Of a stretch of 64,000 bases of DNA, positions 51,321-62,400 are shown piece after piece (the stretch's first letter is position 1; every line of letters starts with the position of its first letter). The notes under the pieces were generated by a model. It made no database searches and had not been told where the DNA came from. It worked only from the letters and a program-made list of their open reading frames with translations. The DNA lies in NCBI GenBank assembly GCA_949317995.1, contig OX439050.1:16384061-16448060 (forward strand). The letters run 5' to 3'. Source of the stretch: Acholoe squamosa (taxonomy: Eukaryota; Annelida; Polychaeta; Phyllodocida; Polynoidae). A program made the position numbers and the translations under genes.

Positions 51321-54180
51321 AGGTGCACTGAATGGAGGACCTACGTCCCCCGATGTTTGCTCTGTGGTGAGCTCCTTTAGGGAGTGGTCATTATTTATTA
51401 ACAGGGGGTGTGGTGGTGGTTTTTTGCCCCCCCCCCCGTACCGGAGGCATGGAGAATTTCCGCGCCCCTCTTTGATCTATAGTAGCGTGCAGGCTTTTTT
51501 TTGTTAACTTTTTTATTCGACCCTGAAGAGGAGTCAAAAAAAATTTCTCGGGAAATTATGGTCAGAATATGGCTATTTTTATGGGATCTATCACATTTAA
51601 GGTAAAAGTGAACCAGGGGTTTTTGGGTAAAGTATACGCCCTTTTAAGGGGAATTTTGGCCTAGAAATGGGATCCTTGTGAGGGGGATTTTGATGCAAAA
51701 GTACCCTTGCCAGCCGCACACATGTATCAGCAAAACGTATGAAGTGTCCCCCGGGGTCGTGGTGCACTACCCATCATTATTGACACAAAGTATTTGGGTG
51801 TCAAATCGTATTGGCTGTGTGCAGTCGTAGTGCCTTAAGAAATGGCCTCCTGAGTCATTAAGGTAGGGTTCCAGGATAATTCAGCTGAATACATTTTCAG
51901 TGCATTCTTTGTCACATGTATGCTGAAATTAGATAATCTTTCCATAGTTGATTTCTACTTCAAATAGATGCCCATTTTATAAGGCGTTGCTAGGAATGAC
52001 AATGGGACAAAAACGTTTAGTTTCTCTTTCTTACCCTGTTGAAGCTAATAGAGAGAACAACACTGAGTAAAACATACTCATTTGACCCATTGAGGGTCGC
52101 ATGTCCATTGGTCTGCATGATGCACCAATGAAGTGTTGGCGAGTACGCTTGCCAGCACTTCCAGCAATTGGAGCATCATATTGATCTGAGAGGAGTATTA
52201 TCACTTCGACAGGGTCAGGATGGTGCATTAATGCACTAGTGGCTCCTAAAGGGTTAGGGGTCACAGGAGCATCAATGCATCATGTCCATTTATCATTTTG
52301 ATGCATGAATGCAATCCTGTAAATGTACTTGATGACCCTATGGATTGTTGTACTCTTGGGCATTGGGAATGATGCATCAATGATGTGAAGGTGGGACTGC
52401 TAGTAATTATTTCATTGGCGCATTATGATAGCCCAGGGGCATGATGCACACGTTTGGCCATTTAAGGGTTATCAATGATCTTCACATTATTCCCAGGCAA
52501 TATTCTCACCACTATGTGTAAGCAGTCCAATCACCCCCTCATGAACTATCCCTTCTGATTTTTACCTGCCCACATATATATATATTTACACTAGTATCAC
52601 GTGTGCCAACTTGAGTCATTCTCCATGCAGAGGTTGTGGAGAGAAGGGTAGGAGAGTGTCAGTCACTATAGTCCTATGTCTGCTTTCAGCCCATAGGGTT
52701 GCACTGTGTCAGCAATGTTCCATGTCTCCTTTGAGCCTACTGTCAAGCAGTCTGTACCAATATGGTGGCCCAAAGAGTGACCTACCCTTTCCTATATATA
52801 GCTTCTGGCCCTTGAGGACAATGCGCTGTTAGGTAGTCTATGTGTGCGTTATTTTTTTGTTATTTTTTTAAATTTTTTTTTGTCCCATAGAGCAGCAAAT
52901 AATGGCTAGATTGCTGCGTTATAAAGGCAAGGCAGTCTATTTTCAGCATAGGTTGAAGTCCCCAATTCAATGTTTTGACCCATGTATTCGCCCTGGTCAC
53001 ATATATGAGGAGTTTGGTCCTAAAACTCAATAAACACGATTTTGAAAAAAGGAGAGACATGGTTAAATATGCTAGCCATTCTCCTTGACAGATATCTTTT
53101 TTAGGTTTCCAGTCCATACAGTAAAGATCTTATCTTGGAAATTAAATACTAAAATTGTCACCAGAAGAGCATTTCAAAAAATAGCTAGATGCTGAAATTC
53201 TGGAGTAAATTTAGTGGGTTATGGGAAGCAGTCTTTTCCCCTATATTACCAATATAACCAAACCCAGCAGTGATCTAACAAACTAAAACAATGAGAAACA
53301 CATAGAGGATGTATTATAACGACAGAAAAGCATGTAAATAGTGAATAATTGGCCTAAAATCTATTGCAAAATATTGAAAACAAGGGTGGGGCTGCCGAAA
53401 AGAGTGCTTTCCAGGGGCTGGGGATTAGCAGAATGGCTGGGGGCACCCTATAAGTGCTTAAAATCAAAGCCAGGGTCTTATTCTATCATATAAACCACAA
53501 ATGTGCTATCGTTTTGGTGTAACAGGATAACTATAGGACCAGAAATCATTTCATCACGCCCCTTACATGATTCATCACGCCCCTTACATCGGATAAGCAA
53601 CTCTGGTTTGGGGCAACCAAGGCATGTAAACACTCTTTTTTAATTTTTTAAATAGTACCTCATCAATAGATATATGCCATATGATGGGTTAGATAAGCCA
53701 GAAATAATTAATATAGGCTGTAAATACACAAGTGTTCTTTAAGGGGTTTGGGGGTCGACTTGAAAAATACTCGAAAGTGTATTGCACGCAAAGGGTGCAT
53801 GGTACGCAAAAACTATGATTCCTTTCTGTAACACCAGAATTAAATTTCACCATCAACTATCAAGTAACATTCCAAAGCTGCCTTGATTGATTGTGCCAAC
53901 CCCACAGGCTTGATATATACTTTTGAATTTCGTTACAGACAAGTGCTTTGGGTGCATATTCAAACAAATCAGCATGGATATAGAGGTATCATGTATTCCA
54001 AAATGTTTGTAACACCATCACAAGTACAGTATTTTACTCATAGTGTTACATACCAATGGCATTGTTATGTAACACTACGAGTAAAATACTGTACTTGTTG
54101 ATAGCCATGAAGGTAGCTGGTTCCTTTTCTTCCTACATTTTAAGCACTTAATCAATTCCTGATATTTTTCTTCTTTTCAG
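51321..54180. other. Intergenic or intronic DNA without recognised gene
   Basis: ORFs of up to 85 codons show no domain. Features noted are a C9-10 run (51427), an ATATATATAT string near 52573, and duplicated TTCATCACGCCCCTTACAT (53551-53590). A short foldback at about 54024-54092 pairs AAGTACAGTATTTTACTC with GAGTAAAATACTGTACTT. The final 60 bases end in an excellent 3' splice site (atatttttcttcttttcag). Confidence 0.5.
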
Positions 54181-54372
54181 TTAACACATCCATCCTGGGA
54201 TACATCCAGGGTAATTGTCAAAATGTACAACGCTGGTTTGGGAAGGGGCCCTACAAGGAACCTTGGACAAATTGCAACATGTGAAATTGACCAAAATGAA
54301 TCACCAACATGTTTTCCTACCAAATCAACAATATTGCCTCATGGTCAGCATCTAATCATCTCGACTATATCA
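54181..54372 (+). CDS. iGluR-like gene, exon preceding the ligand-binding domain (candidate)
   Basis: A 192 bp open segment in phase 0 is bounded by a strong acceptor (polypyrimidine tract plus CAG at 54178-54180) and donor GTTAGT at 54373. It reads THPSWDTSRVIVKMYNAGLG ... and ends LPHGQHLIISTIS. The G.HL.I.TI ending is what precedes EPPFV in the S1 lobe of ionotropic glutamate receptors. Assignment is by this short motif, by phase and by the next exons downstream. The exon carrying the EPPFV region is not found; the next recognised exon starts later in S1. Confidence 0.5.
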
Positions 54373-55362
54373 GTTAGTATTACTGCATTTAAATAAACAG
54401 TCTTAAGTTATCATGCCTGGAATGAAACATTTGATCCTCGGATACAATCAAAGCGTGTCAAAAAGACAAAATGATATCAGTTTTTCTAGGCACATTCTGA
54501 CAGCTCTGATAAGTTAATTACAGACCTAAATGTTTATATATAATGCTTATTTCCATGACTTCAACTGAGTGTTCATATTCAAATGTTCATCTTGTCATGA
54601 AATGATGTAAGGGACTAGAGAGAAAGGACATATTGGGAAAAGCTCCTAACAAGTTGAGCTTGAGTTTAATAATTTTTATTGGCAGAATGCCTCATAACAT
54701 GTAAGCTTTTCAGGTCAGCCAAATGTCCAAAGACAACAAAAGTAAGAGCATGTTCTATAAGGAAAGGCGGATCTGCACATATTCATAGGGCTAGCAACTG
54801 GTAGACAGTCTGTCTAAATATCAAATATCACAGTTTACAATACTTAGGCTGTCGGACTTGTACTAATAGGTTTAATTAGCAATGTTTCTTTGACAGGAAA
54901 CTTTATCTGATACTCTAGCATGTAACAGATTCATCTATCTTATGAATTTCATAAAGTCACATTTAGTGGGGCATCCCTGAATCTCGGCATCCAGATTATC
55001 ACATCACGTACTGCCTCTCAGTAAAGGGAATCGATCAAAGGTAGCATTGTTTGAGAGACTTAGAGAAGGTTTTACCTTGTTGTTACCAGAATAGTAGATT
55101 AACTATGTTCTTTGTTGGTATCCTTGGTGCATATCAATTATATCAAGTATTACTTCCTTCAAAATTCAGTGGCCACTCTTCATAAAAATCACATTATATA
55201 AAGGGACCAACTCTTTTGATGGGCTACTTGTGGAAATGATAGAGGCTCTTGCAGGCCACTTAATTTTAGGTGATACAATCTTTTTTTGGAGTTGCAAGCC
55301 TCATTAGTGGCCAGGAGCGTAGCGACCATGCAACTCCATTATGTTTTCGGTTTACAATTTTC

Positions 55363-55440
55363 CCTATGACGTCACTCATGACGTCATGCTGTCCCAGTGA
55401 CGTCATCCTGCAGCGATTGCTAGCAACATTGCATAGCAAC
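55363..55440 (+). promoter_or_regulatory. Triple CRE plus X-box-like module, copy 1
   Basis: TGACGTCA occurs at 55367-55374, 55379-55386 and 55398-55405; GATTGCTAGCAAC (55415-55427) and GCATAGCAAC (55431-55440) resemble RFX X-box half sites. CREB/ATF and RFX binding next to each other is a known promoter arrangement in animals. No gene start is identified here. Confidence 0.5.
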
Positions 55441-56385
55441 ACTCCGACGTCCGCGCTCACGGTACCAGGGACAGAATTAATGCTAGCACTCCCTTCTTTG
55501 AAGCATCAGGGGAAATCTACATTGTCACCCTGCATTTATTTCAAACACACATTACAGCCATTGTCTCTCAGATCTCTCATTCTTCTTTACAATGTGTTCT
55601 ACTGCTTTGAAAAAAGAAACAGCAGGTTGTACCTAGCTTGGTGGATATTAACATGGAGGTTCAGTCCAGGGGGTTCAGTTTGCATTACCAGGCTTTGTTT
55701 AGCCATTATTTGTTGAGCCAAAAACTTCGTTAAACCAAGCTAAATTGCCGACTTCGGCACGGGCTTCAGCACCGGATGCCGGGGACAAAGTGGTGCTCTG
55801 CTCTCTACGCTCAGTGTTACGTAGGAATAAAATCGGTACACTTGAGCCTTACTCATATTACAAAAGGCCTAGAATTATCATGTCCATAATAATCCCCCAA
55901 TCTCTTCAGTTCTAGTCGACCTATTGAGGGAAGATCATCCTTTTTACCTCGCCTAAATGATCACACCCATCGCATCACCATGGAAATATTGCCAAGGTGA
56001 CGCTTTGTCTGCAGCTGGGGTCTGCAGGTAACTTTCCCGCACTGTTTGTGGCCTGGGTTGCGACCCTATGTAGAGGGATAGGTGAGGTCAAAGACCTTCT
56101 ATACCCTTATAAATAGTATTTCTTCTGTGGTGGGGTTGTGCTAATGCCTGGGATGATTATGCCTACATGGTATGCATATGGGGCCCCGGGGGATGGAGGG
56201 GAGGGGGGGGGGTAATTCAATGGAGACTGAGGTCAGGACAGGGGGGTGGGAATTCAGGTAAGAGCCTAAGATCGGTTGGGATATGGAAAGTGGGGGAGAG
56301 GTAGAGATGGGTGAGTGGAGGGGGCGGACAAAGGATATCTATTGAAAAGCAGACAGTTTTTTTAAAGGGAGCCCCCTCCGAGCTC

Positions 56386-56456
56386 AAGAAAAATGTGGCT
56401 TGGACCACGGATAGGAGTGGCAACTCCTGTCCGTGGTCCTTCACACATTTTTTCTT
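56386..56456. repeat. Long hairpin in unit A, copy 1
   Basis: GGACCACGGATAGGAGT pairs with ACTCCTGTCCGTGGTCC (16/17 plus a wobble) around a 4-base loop, and an outer AAGAAAAATGTG pairs with CACATTTTTTCTT. The total is about 30 paired positions. The second copy is at 59361-59431. Confidence 0.85.
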
Positions 56457-56738
56457 GTTGATATAAACAATACAATTCAATTCTGTAAAATCATGACCTG
56501 AAATGATTGAATGTTGAATACGTCATGCTTAAGTGTTAAGATACCTTGGATGATACTATATATGGGAGTGATCACTATTGATTAATGATGATGTCGATTT
56601 TCTGTCGAGAGACATCTTTTTCCCACCCCTTTCTTGAGAGTGGGCAAAGTCTTCCCAATGCAGGAGGCACAAAAAGACTTCACCCTGAGTCAAGGTTGTG
56701 TGTGAAAAGTAATCGTTTGATCTGCAATTCAATTACAG

Positions 56739-56840
56739 CTCTACATTTATATAATAGTTGCAGTTCCAGACGGTAAATTCGGAGGTGTGGATTATAAGAC
56801 AGGACAATGGGCGGGAACAATTGGCCAAGTCGTTTCCAAA
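56739..56840 (+). CDS. iGluR-like gene, S1 exon with PDGKFG motif
   Basis: Acceptor ...caattacag ends at 56738; the exon is 102 bp, starts and ends in phase 0, and the donor is GTAATT at 56841. It reads LYIYIIVAVPDGKFGGVDYK and TGQWAGTIGQVVSK. PDGKYG....G.WNGMVGEL is one of the most conserved strings in the S1 lobe of ionotropic glutamate receptors. In those receptors the next residues are ADL..APLTIT, which is what the exon near 59767 encodes. The donor lacks the G expected from its partner's phase (AAA|GTAATT rather than AAAG|GTAATT), which may be a disabling deletion. Confidence 0.75.
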
Positions 56841-57446
56841 GTAATTCCCTTCTACACATACGGCAGCAAAACTAAATGATTTGGATTGTATATATTAAAT
56901 AACTTTCCAAAATACCAATAACCAAATAGAAGGATTTACTATTTAAAGAACATCTGTCAGAGAACAGTGACACTTAGTAATTGCTTTACTAAAATGGTTT
57001 GATTGGTAATAAAGTTGTTAAATCTTGAAATGTAAAAGCTTAACAAGAATACCAGTATTAGGTGTTTATTTATAATCAAAAGATCAGGGTCCTACATTTT
57101 GAATCAAGCAATACCCTTGTAGGTAAGTGTATAGAAATGTTAATCTTTCATGTCAGTCCCAATGCTGTGTCATTGTCAATCACATTGTTATGCCCTTCGT
57201 CATTGTTAATATCCTACATCATAGCAAATCACTCTAATGAGTATTTTCAATCATCATGACGTGTCATTCACCCTTTGTAATTTTCCGGCAAAGTAATCAT
57301 TAATAGAATTCCCTATATTTATGGCTTCTACTTTTAACCCTCAGAAAGCAGGGGTGTGGGAAGCAGTTTTAGAGTGGGTGGGACAAATGTTTGACCTCCC
57401 TTTGCTTGACCTTTTAGTTTTGACCTTTTGAGGAGTTGGCCAAAAG
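56841..57446. other. Intron between S1 exons, outside unit A
   Basis: Non-coding. It contains TTGGCCAAAAGTG at 57436-57448, which is repeated after copy 2 of unit A. Confidence 0.6.
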
Positions 57447-59696
57447 TGATATCAGTTTTCTAGGCACATTCTGACAGCTCTGATAGGTTAATTACAAACC
57501 TAAATGTTTATATATAATGCTTATTTCCATGACTTCAACTGAGTGTTCATATTCAAATGTTCATCTTGTCATGAAATGATGTAAGGGACTAGAGAGAAAG
57601 GACATATTGGGAAAAGCTCCTAACAAGTTGAGCTTGAGTTTAATAATTTTTATTGGCAGAATGCCTCATAACATGTAAGCTTTTCAGGTCAGCCAAATGT
57701 CCAAAGACAACAAAAGTAAGAGCATGTTCTATAAGGAAAGGCGGATCTGCACATATTCATAGGGCTAGCAACTGGTAGACAGTCTGTCTAAATATCAAAT
57801 ATCACAGTTTACAATACTTAGGCTGTCGGACTTGTACTAATAGTTTTAATTAGCAATGTTTCTTTGACAGGAAACTTTATCTGATACTCTAGCATGTAAC
57901 AGATTCATCTATCTTATGAATTTCATAAAGTCACATTTAGTGGGGCATCCCTGAATCTCGGCATCCAGATTATCACATCACGTACTGCCTCTCAGTAAAG
58001 GGAATCGATCAAAGGTAGCATTGTTTGAGAGACTTAGAGAAGGTTTTACCTTGTTGTTACCAGAATAGTAGATTAACTATGTTCTTTGTTGGTATCCTTG
58101 GTGCATATCAATTATATCAAGTATTACTTCCTTCAAAATTCAGTGGCCACTCTTCATAAAAATCACATTATATAAAGGGACCAACTCTTTTGATGGGCTA
58201 CTTGTGGAAATGATAGAGGCTCTTGCAGGCCACTTAATTTTAGGTGATACAATCTTTTTTTGGAGTTGCAAGCCTCATTAGTGGCCAGGAGCGTAGCGAC
58301 CGTGCAACTCCATTATGTTTTCGGTTTACAATTTTCCCTATGACGTCACTCATGACGTCATGCTGTCCCAGTGACGTCATCCTGCAGCGATTGCTAGCAA
58401 CATTGCATGGCAACACTCCGACGTCCGCGCTCACGGTACCAGGGACAGAATTAATGCTAGCACTCCCTTCTTTGAAGCATCAGGGGAAATCTACATTGTC
58501 ACCCTGCATTTATTTCAAACACACATTACAGCCATTGTCTCTCAGATCTCTCATTCTTCTTTACAATGTGTTCTACTGCTTTGAAAAAAGAAACAGCAGG
58601 TTGTACCTAGCTTGGTAGATATTAACATGGAGGTTCAGTCCAGGGGGTTCAGTTTGCATTACCAGGCTTTGTTTAGCCATTATTTGTTGAGCCAAAAACT
58701 TCGTTAAACCAAGCTAAATTGCCGACTTCGGCACGGGCTTCAGCACCGGATGCCGGGGACAAAGTGGTGCTCTGCTCTCTATGCTCAGTGTTACGTAGGA
58801 ATAAAATCGGTACACTTGAGCCTTACTCATATTACAAAAGGCCTAGAATTATCATGTCCATAATAATCCCCCAATCTCTTCAGTTCTAGTCGACCTATTG
58901 AGGGAAGATCATCCTTTTTACCTCGCCTAAATGATCACACCCATCGCATCACCATGGAAATATTGCCAAGGTGACGCTTTGTCTGCAGCTGGGGTCTGCA
59001 GGTAACTTTCCCGCACTGTTTGTGGCCTGGGTTGCGACCCTATGTAGAGGGATAGGTGAGGTCAAAGACCTTCTATACCCTTATAAATAGTATTTCTTCT
59101 GTGGTGGGGTTGTGCTAATGCCTGGGATGATTATGCCTACATGGTATGCATATGGGGCCCCGGGGGATGGAGGGGAGGGGGGGGGGGTAATTCAATGGAG
59201 ACTGAGGTCAGGACAGGGGGGTGGGAATTCAGGTAAGAGCCTAAGATCGGTTGGGATATGGAAAGTGGGGGAGAGGTAGAGATGGGTGAGTGGAGGGGGC
59301 GGACAAAGGATATCTATTGAAAAGCAGACAGTTTTTTTAAAGGGAGCCCCCTCCGAGCTCAAGAAAAATGTGGCTTGGACCACGGATAGGAGTGGCAACT
59401 CCTGTCCGTGGTCCTTCACACATTTTTTCTTGTTGATATAAACAATACAATTCAATTCTGTAAAATCATGACCTGAAATGATTGAATGTTGAATACGTCA
59501 TGCTTAAGTGTTAAGATACCTTGGATGATACTATATATGGGAGTGATCACTATTGATTAATGATGATGTCGATTTTCTGTCGAGAGACATCTTTTTCCCA
59601 CCCCTTTCTTAAGAGTGGGCAAAGTCTTCCCAATGCAGGAGGCACAAAAAGACTTCACCCTGAGTCAAGGTTGTGTGTGAAAAGTAATCGTTTGAT
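57447..59696 (+). mobile_element. 2250 bp unit A, copy 2, flanked by a 13 bp direct repeat
   Basis: Same orientation and content as 54472-56721. TTGGCCAAAAGTG lies directly before it (57436-57448) and 3 bp after it (59700-59712). A 13 bp direct flank is of the size produced by target-primed (LINE-type) insertion, but no poly(A) tail, RT or terminal motif is visible. CRE sites are at 58342, 58354 and 58373. Confidence 0.75.
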
Positions 59697-59766
59697 TACT
59701 TGGCCAAAAGTGGGGGGGGAGGCGACATGTCCCCCCTGTCCCCCCTGCTTTCCACGCCCATGGAAA

Positions 59767-59918
59767 GCTGACCTGATCCTGGCATCACTAGCCATCACAC
59801 CAGAGGGGGAGGCCATTATTGACTTCTCTACAGTTTACCACTTTGACCGTGATAAAATTATCTACTCCAAGCGCCAGGCCACTGATTTACAGATGTACCT
59901 ATTCATGACACCTTTAAG
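59767..59918 (+). CDS. iGluR-like gene, S1 end exon (ADL..ASLAIT)
   Basis: Reads ADLILASLAITPEGEAIIDF and STVYHFDRDKIIYSK, then TDLQMYLFMTPL. This follows the A-D-[LI]-x-[VL]-A-x-L-x-I-T-x-E-R-E-x-x-[IV]-D-F-S signature of ionotropic glutamate receptors and runs to the segment before M1. Exon end is AG|GTATGC (donor 59919). The 249 bp intron that follows is canonical and phase-matched to the next exon. The left border is uncertain: the obvious AG (59766-59767) gives a phase one base off from the exon at 56739-56840. The Arg that binds the ligand alpha-carboxyl (T.ER) is Gly here (TPEGE), so glutamate binding may be lost or altered. Confidence 0.75.
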
Positions 59919-60167
59919 GTATGCCACCTTTAAAAGCCTTCTTGTGTTACTGATTACTTGACAACTTATTTGGCAGGAAGATTATACAATAACCAGTCCC
60001 ATTGATATGTTAAAGCCTTCCCGCTAAGCCATTTACACCTGGGTTCTAGATCAAAGCTGGCCTAGGAAATCTCTGATGCAGTCTTGCAAAGATCTAGATA
60101 GATGAGAATCCAAATTATAGAATATATTTAAATTCTTGAATTATAGTATTTTGTACTCTCTTATCAG

Positions 60168-60293
60168 GTCCAATATTTGGGTGCTGATACTTCTGACCAT
60201 AATCCTTACACGTGTTGTACTCAACAAAAGAAACTGGAACGGATGGGGCTACTCACTTCTCCACCATCTTTGGTTCTCTCGGAGCAATTGTCA
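60168..60293 (+). pseudogene. iGluR-like gene, M1-pore exon cut by a Polinton
   Basis: Acceptor ctctcttatcag ends at 60167; the first G completes the split Arg codon of the previous exon. It reads SNIWVLILLTIILTRVVLN, a hydrophobic M1, then NWNGWGYSLLHHLWFS. The W F S ... G A I V pore-loop pattern continues only after a one-base slip (GGAGCAATTGTC). At 60294 the sequence changes to the terminal inverted repeat of a Polinton, so M2-M3 and S2 are not reached. The slip and the insertion make this allele or copy non-functional. Confidence 0.7.
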
Positions 60294-62150
60294 GTAGTAT
60301 AGTATGTATCGGAACGGGACTATAGCTAAGTACAGGATATTACTCACTGGGGATGCAGGCAATCAGAGGTCTCCATTTGGTCACGTGACCTGTGACGTCA
60401 CTGAACCCCCCATGGTGCATGCCCATATATGGTCATGTGACCTTTACCTTGACCTCATTTACATAGGGTAAAGTGACCATGAGTCGTCCCCCTGGGTCAT
60501 CTTACCACCTACTAGTTAGTGTAGGTTCTTTGTAATAGTAGGAAAACTTGCAGGGGTCATCTAAAATTGTATATAAATATTACCCAGATGTCTTACTCTT
60601 TCCATCCAGCAATGTTACATCTTTCATACCCATAGTCATGGAGCTCTTTGAGCACCCATTATTCAATAGATGTGAATTTTCTTTCATCAGTACCATGAGT
60701 CGGCCACTGTGGTACCTTGAGTCAGCCACATCATAAAATGACTCAACTAATTCATAGTAAAGAGTGTGCTTTTGAAGCAAAACAAGGAAAACATTTATTC
60801 CCGGCTGAGTGATCTTGGTCAGAGTGTTTCTGGAATGATTTTACTAATTATAATGCTGATTAATACCATTCCCTGGGTAAACATAAATTATAGCAAACTT
60901 ATCCCCATTTATCAGCTGTCCGTTATTTCAAAGAGGCTGTCAATCTATCAGAAGACCTCTCTACCTAATTGGTAGAATATAGTTGATTTTGTTGAAAAAT
61001 AATGGATAGTGCTAGATTCCCTTTCCCAAAGATGGAAAGATAGCAGGTGCTACAGCTCAACATATTCTAGCAGTGTAAATAACTTAGAACCCAATGAAAT
61101 GGTCACTACTAAGTTCATTTTGGACCAAAAAGCTATAGTGGCCGACTCAAGGTACTTGTATAGTGGCCGACTCAAGGTACATGTATTGCTGGAAGACACG
61201 TTGGGTCAGTCTTATCATACCATGAGTCAACTTCTATACAGTAGGTTGTTGACTTTTGTACTGAACACTATAAAAGGAATAATTTCAAGTTAAATGATGT
61301 TTGACAGAGTATGAATGCAATGCCTTTTTCCAATTTTAGTTAGGATTAACTCTGTTACTTGGTCAATATCACATTATCACTCATCTATCATTTTCTTGCT
61401 GGAAAACCATCGGAAACCTATATCTGACTTCAAGAATAATTCACAAACTCTGGTGTCATCTAGAGCTGGAAGGTCTTAGACTTATATTCCAAAAGATGCT
61501 AATATAGCTTATAGCATATCTTGCCATATAGCACCAGTGCAAATAGCTTAGAATCCACTAATATATTCATTAACACATTCATTTTGGGCCCAAAACCAAG
61601 CAAAATGGCCGACTCAGGGTACCTGGACGACTCAAGGTCACTCTACCCTAATAGGCCATGTCCCCTTGACCTAATTAGGGATTAGTGACCACCTCTCAGC
61701 CAATCAGAGGATAGCATTCTGGTTACTATGATAACATGACCTAATTAGGAGATTAGTGCGATCACGTGACCCCTTGTTTGTAAACAACACGAGTTGATAG
61801 TCTGTAGAGCGGTGTTTCCATGATAAAGGTGGCAAAGAAAGTGTGAGGGAACAAAATTTTACTTTCCCTTATGTACCCATTCAAGATAAGTCTCTTAACT
61901 ATGGTTTTAAATAGATCAAAGACTTAAAAGAGATTTAATCCCATTTTCACAGAGACCCTCGCCTGGTAGGGTATTTGTCTGTTTTTGATTTTCACCTACC
62001 GTTTGCTGTAGGCATGGATCCCTTAGATCATTAAGTGTGGTTGGTCCCAGAGGGAAAAGATAACAGACTTAAAGGGTCTTATCCCATAGTCACAGAGATT
62101 CTCCTTAGTAGGGTGTCTGTTTGTTTGATTTTCACCTGCCGGGGGGGGGG
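60294..62150 (+). mobile_element. Second Polinton copy (terminal fragment), right boundary unclear
   Basis: It starts AGTAGTATAGTATGTATCGG, as at 6719. TIR sequence continues to about 60465, is interrupted by a TA-flanked element, and resumes at 61651 (GACCTAATTAGGGATTAGTG, AGCCAATCAGAGGATAGCAT). From about 61905 to 62105 it matches the complement of 14210-14400. No Polinton gene remains in it. The 1.7 kb of gene-bearing DNA present between these landmarks in the first copy is missing. Confidence 0.8.
60466..61648. mobile_element. TA-flanked element inside the second Polinton TIR
   Basis: The 1183 bp insert has 21 bp terminal inverted repeats with two mismatches: GGGTAAAGTGACCATGAGTCG at 60466 and the complement of GGGTAGAGTGACCTTGAGTCG ending at 61648. 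TA lies on both sides (60464-60465, 61649-61650). Subterminal copies of GTGGCCGACTCAAGGTAC (near 60694, 61138, 61160, 61604) are in both orientations. ORFs of up to 94 codons have no transposase motif. Confidence 0.8.
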
Positions 62151-62400
62151 GCCCAAAGTATTAAGTTATTTTAATATTAATAAGTGAACCCCCCCCTTGG
62201 GTGGGTTCATGTATAAGCCATATATTTTACGATAGAGCATTGCTGTGTTTTTTGCAAGCCACCAAAGTGAGGGGTGTGTCTTATACATGATAATTTTGTA
62301 CTTTAGAGTAGTACTAAACTGCTAAAAACCATGCTTGTACGTGACGCTAGACCATACAACTAATATTAAAGACAAATGCTGGTGGATGAGTGGTCAAGAA
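62151..62400. other. Non-coding
   Basis: G-run (62143-62152) and C-run (62190-62198) flank AT-rich DNA. No gene recognised. Confidence 0.4.

Larger units (their letters stand above)
54472..56721 (+). repeat. 2250 bp unit A, copy 1 (intronic)
   Basis: Almost identical to 57447-59696 at a constant offset of 2975 bp; only scattered single-base differences were seen. It contains three CRE palindromes, an X-box-like pair, a 33 bp-arm hairpin and a G-rich tract (56198-56212). ORFs inside (for example 55270-55716) have no recognised domain. It begins 100 bp after the donor of the exon at 54181 and stops 17 bp before the exon at 56739. Confidence 0.93.

Noticed and set aside
55270-55716. 148-codon plus-strand ORF in unit A, repeated in part at 58244
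   Set aside because: No domain; it runs across CRE/X-box DNA and a stop arises in copy 2 (58618), so it is not conserved.
56217-56480. 87-codon minus-strand ORF identical in both unit copies
   Set aside because: Identity only reflects recent duplication; half of it is the hairpin and a purine tract.
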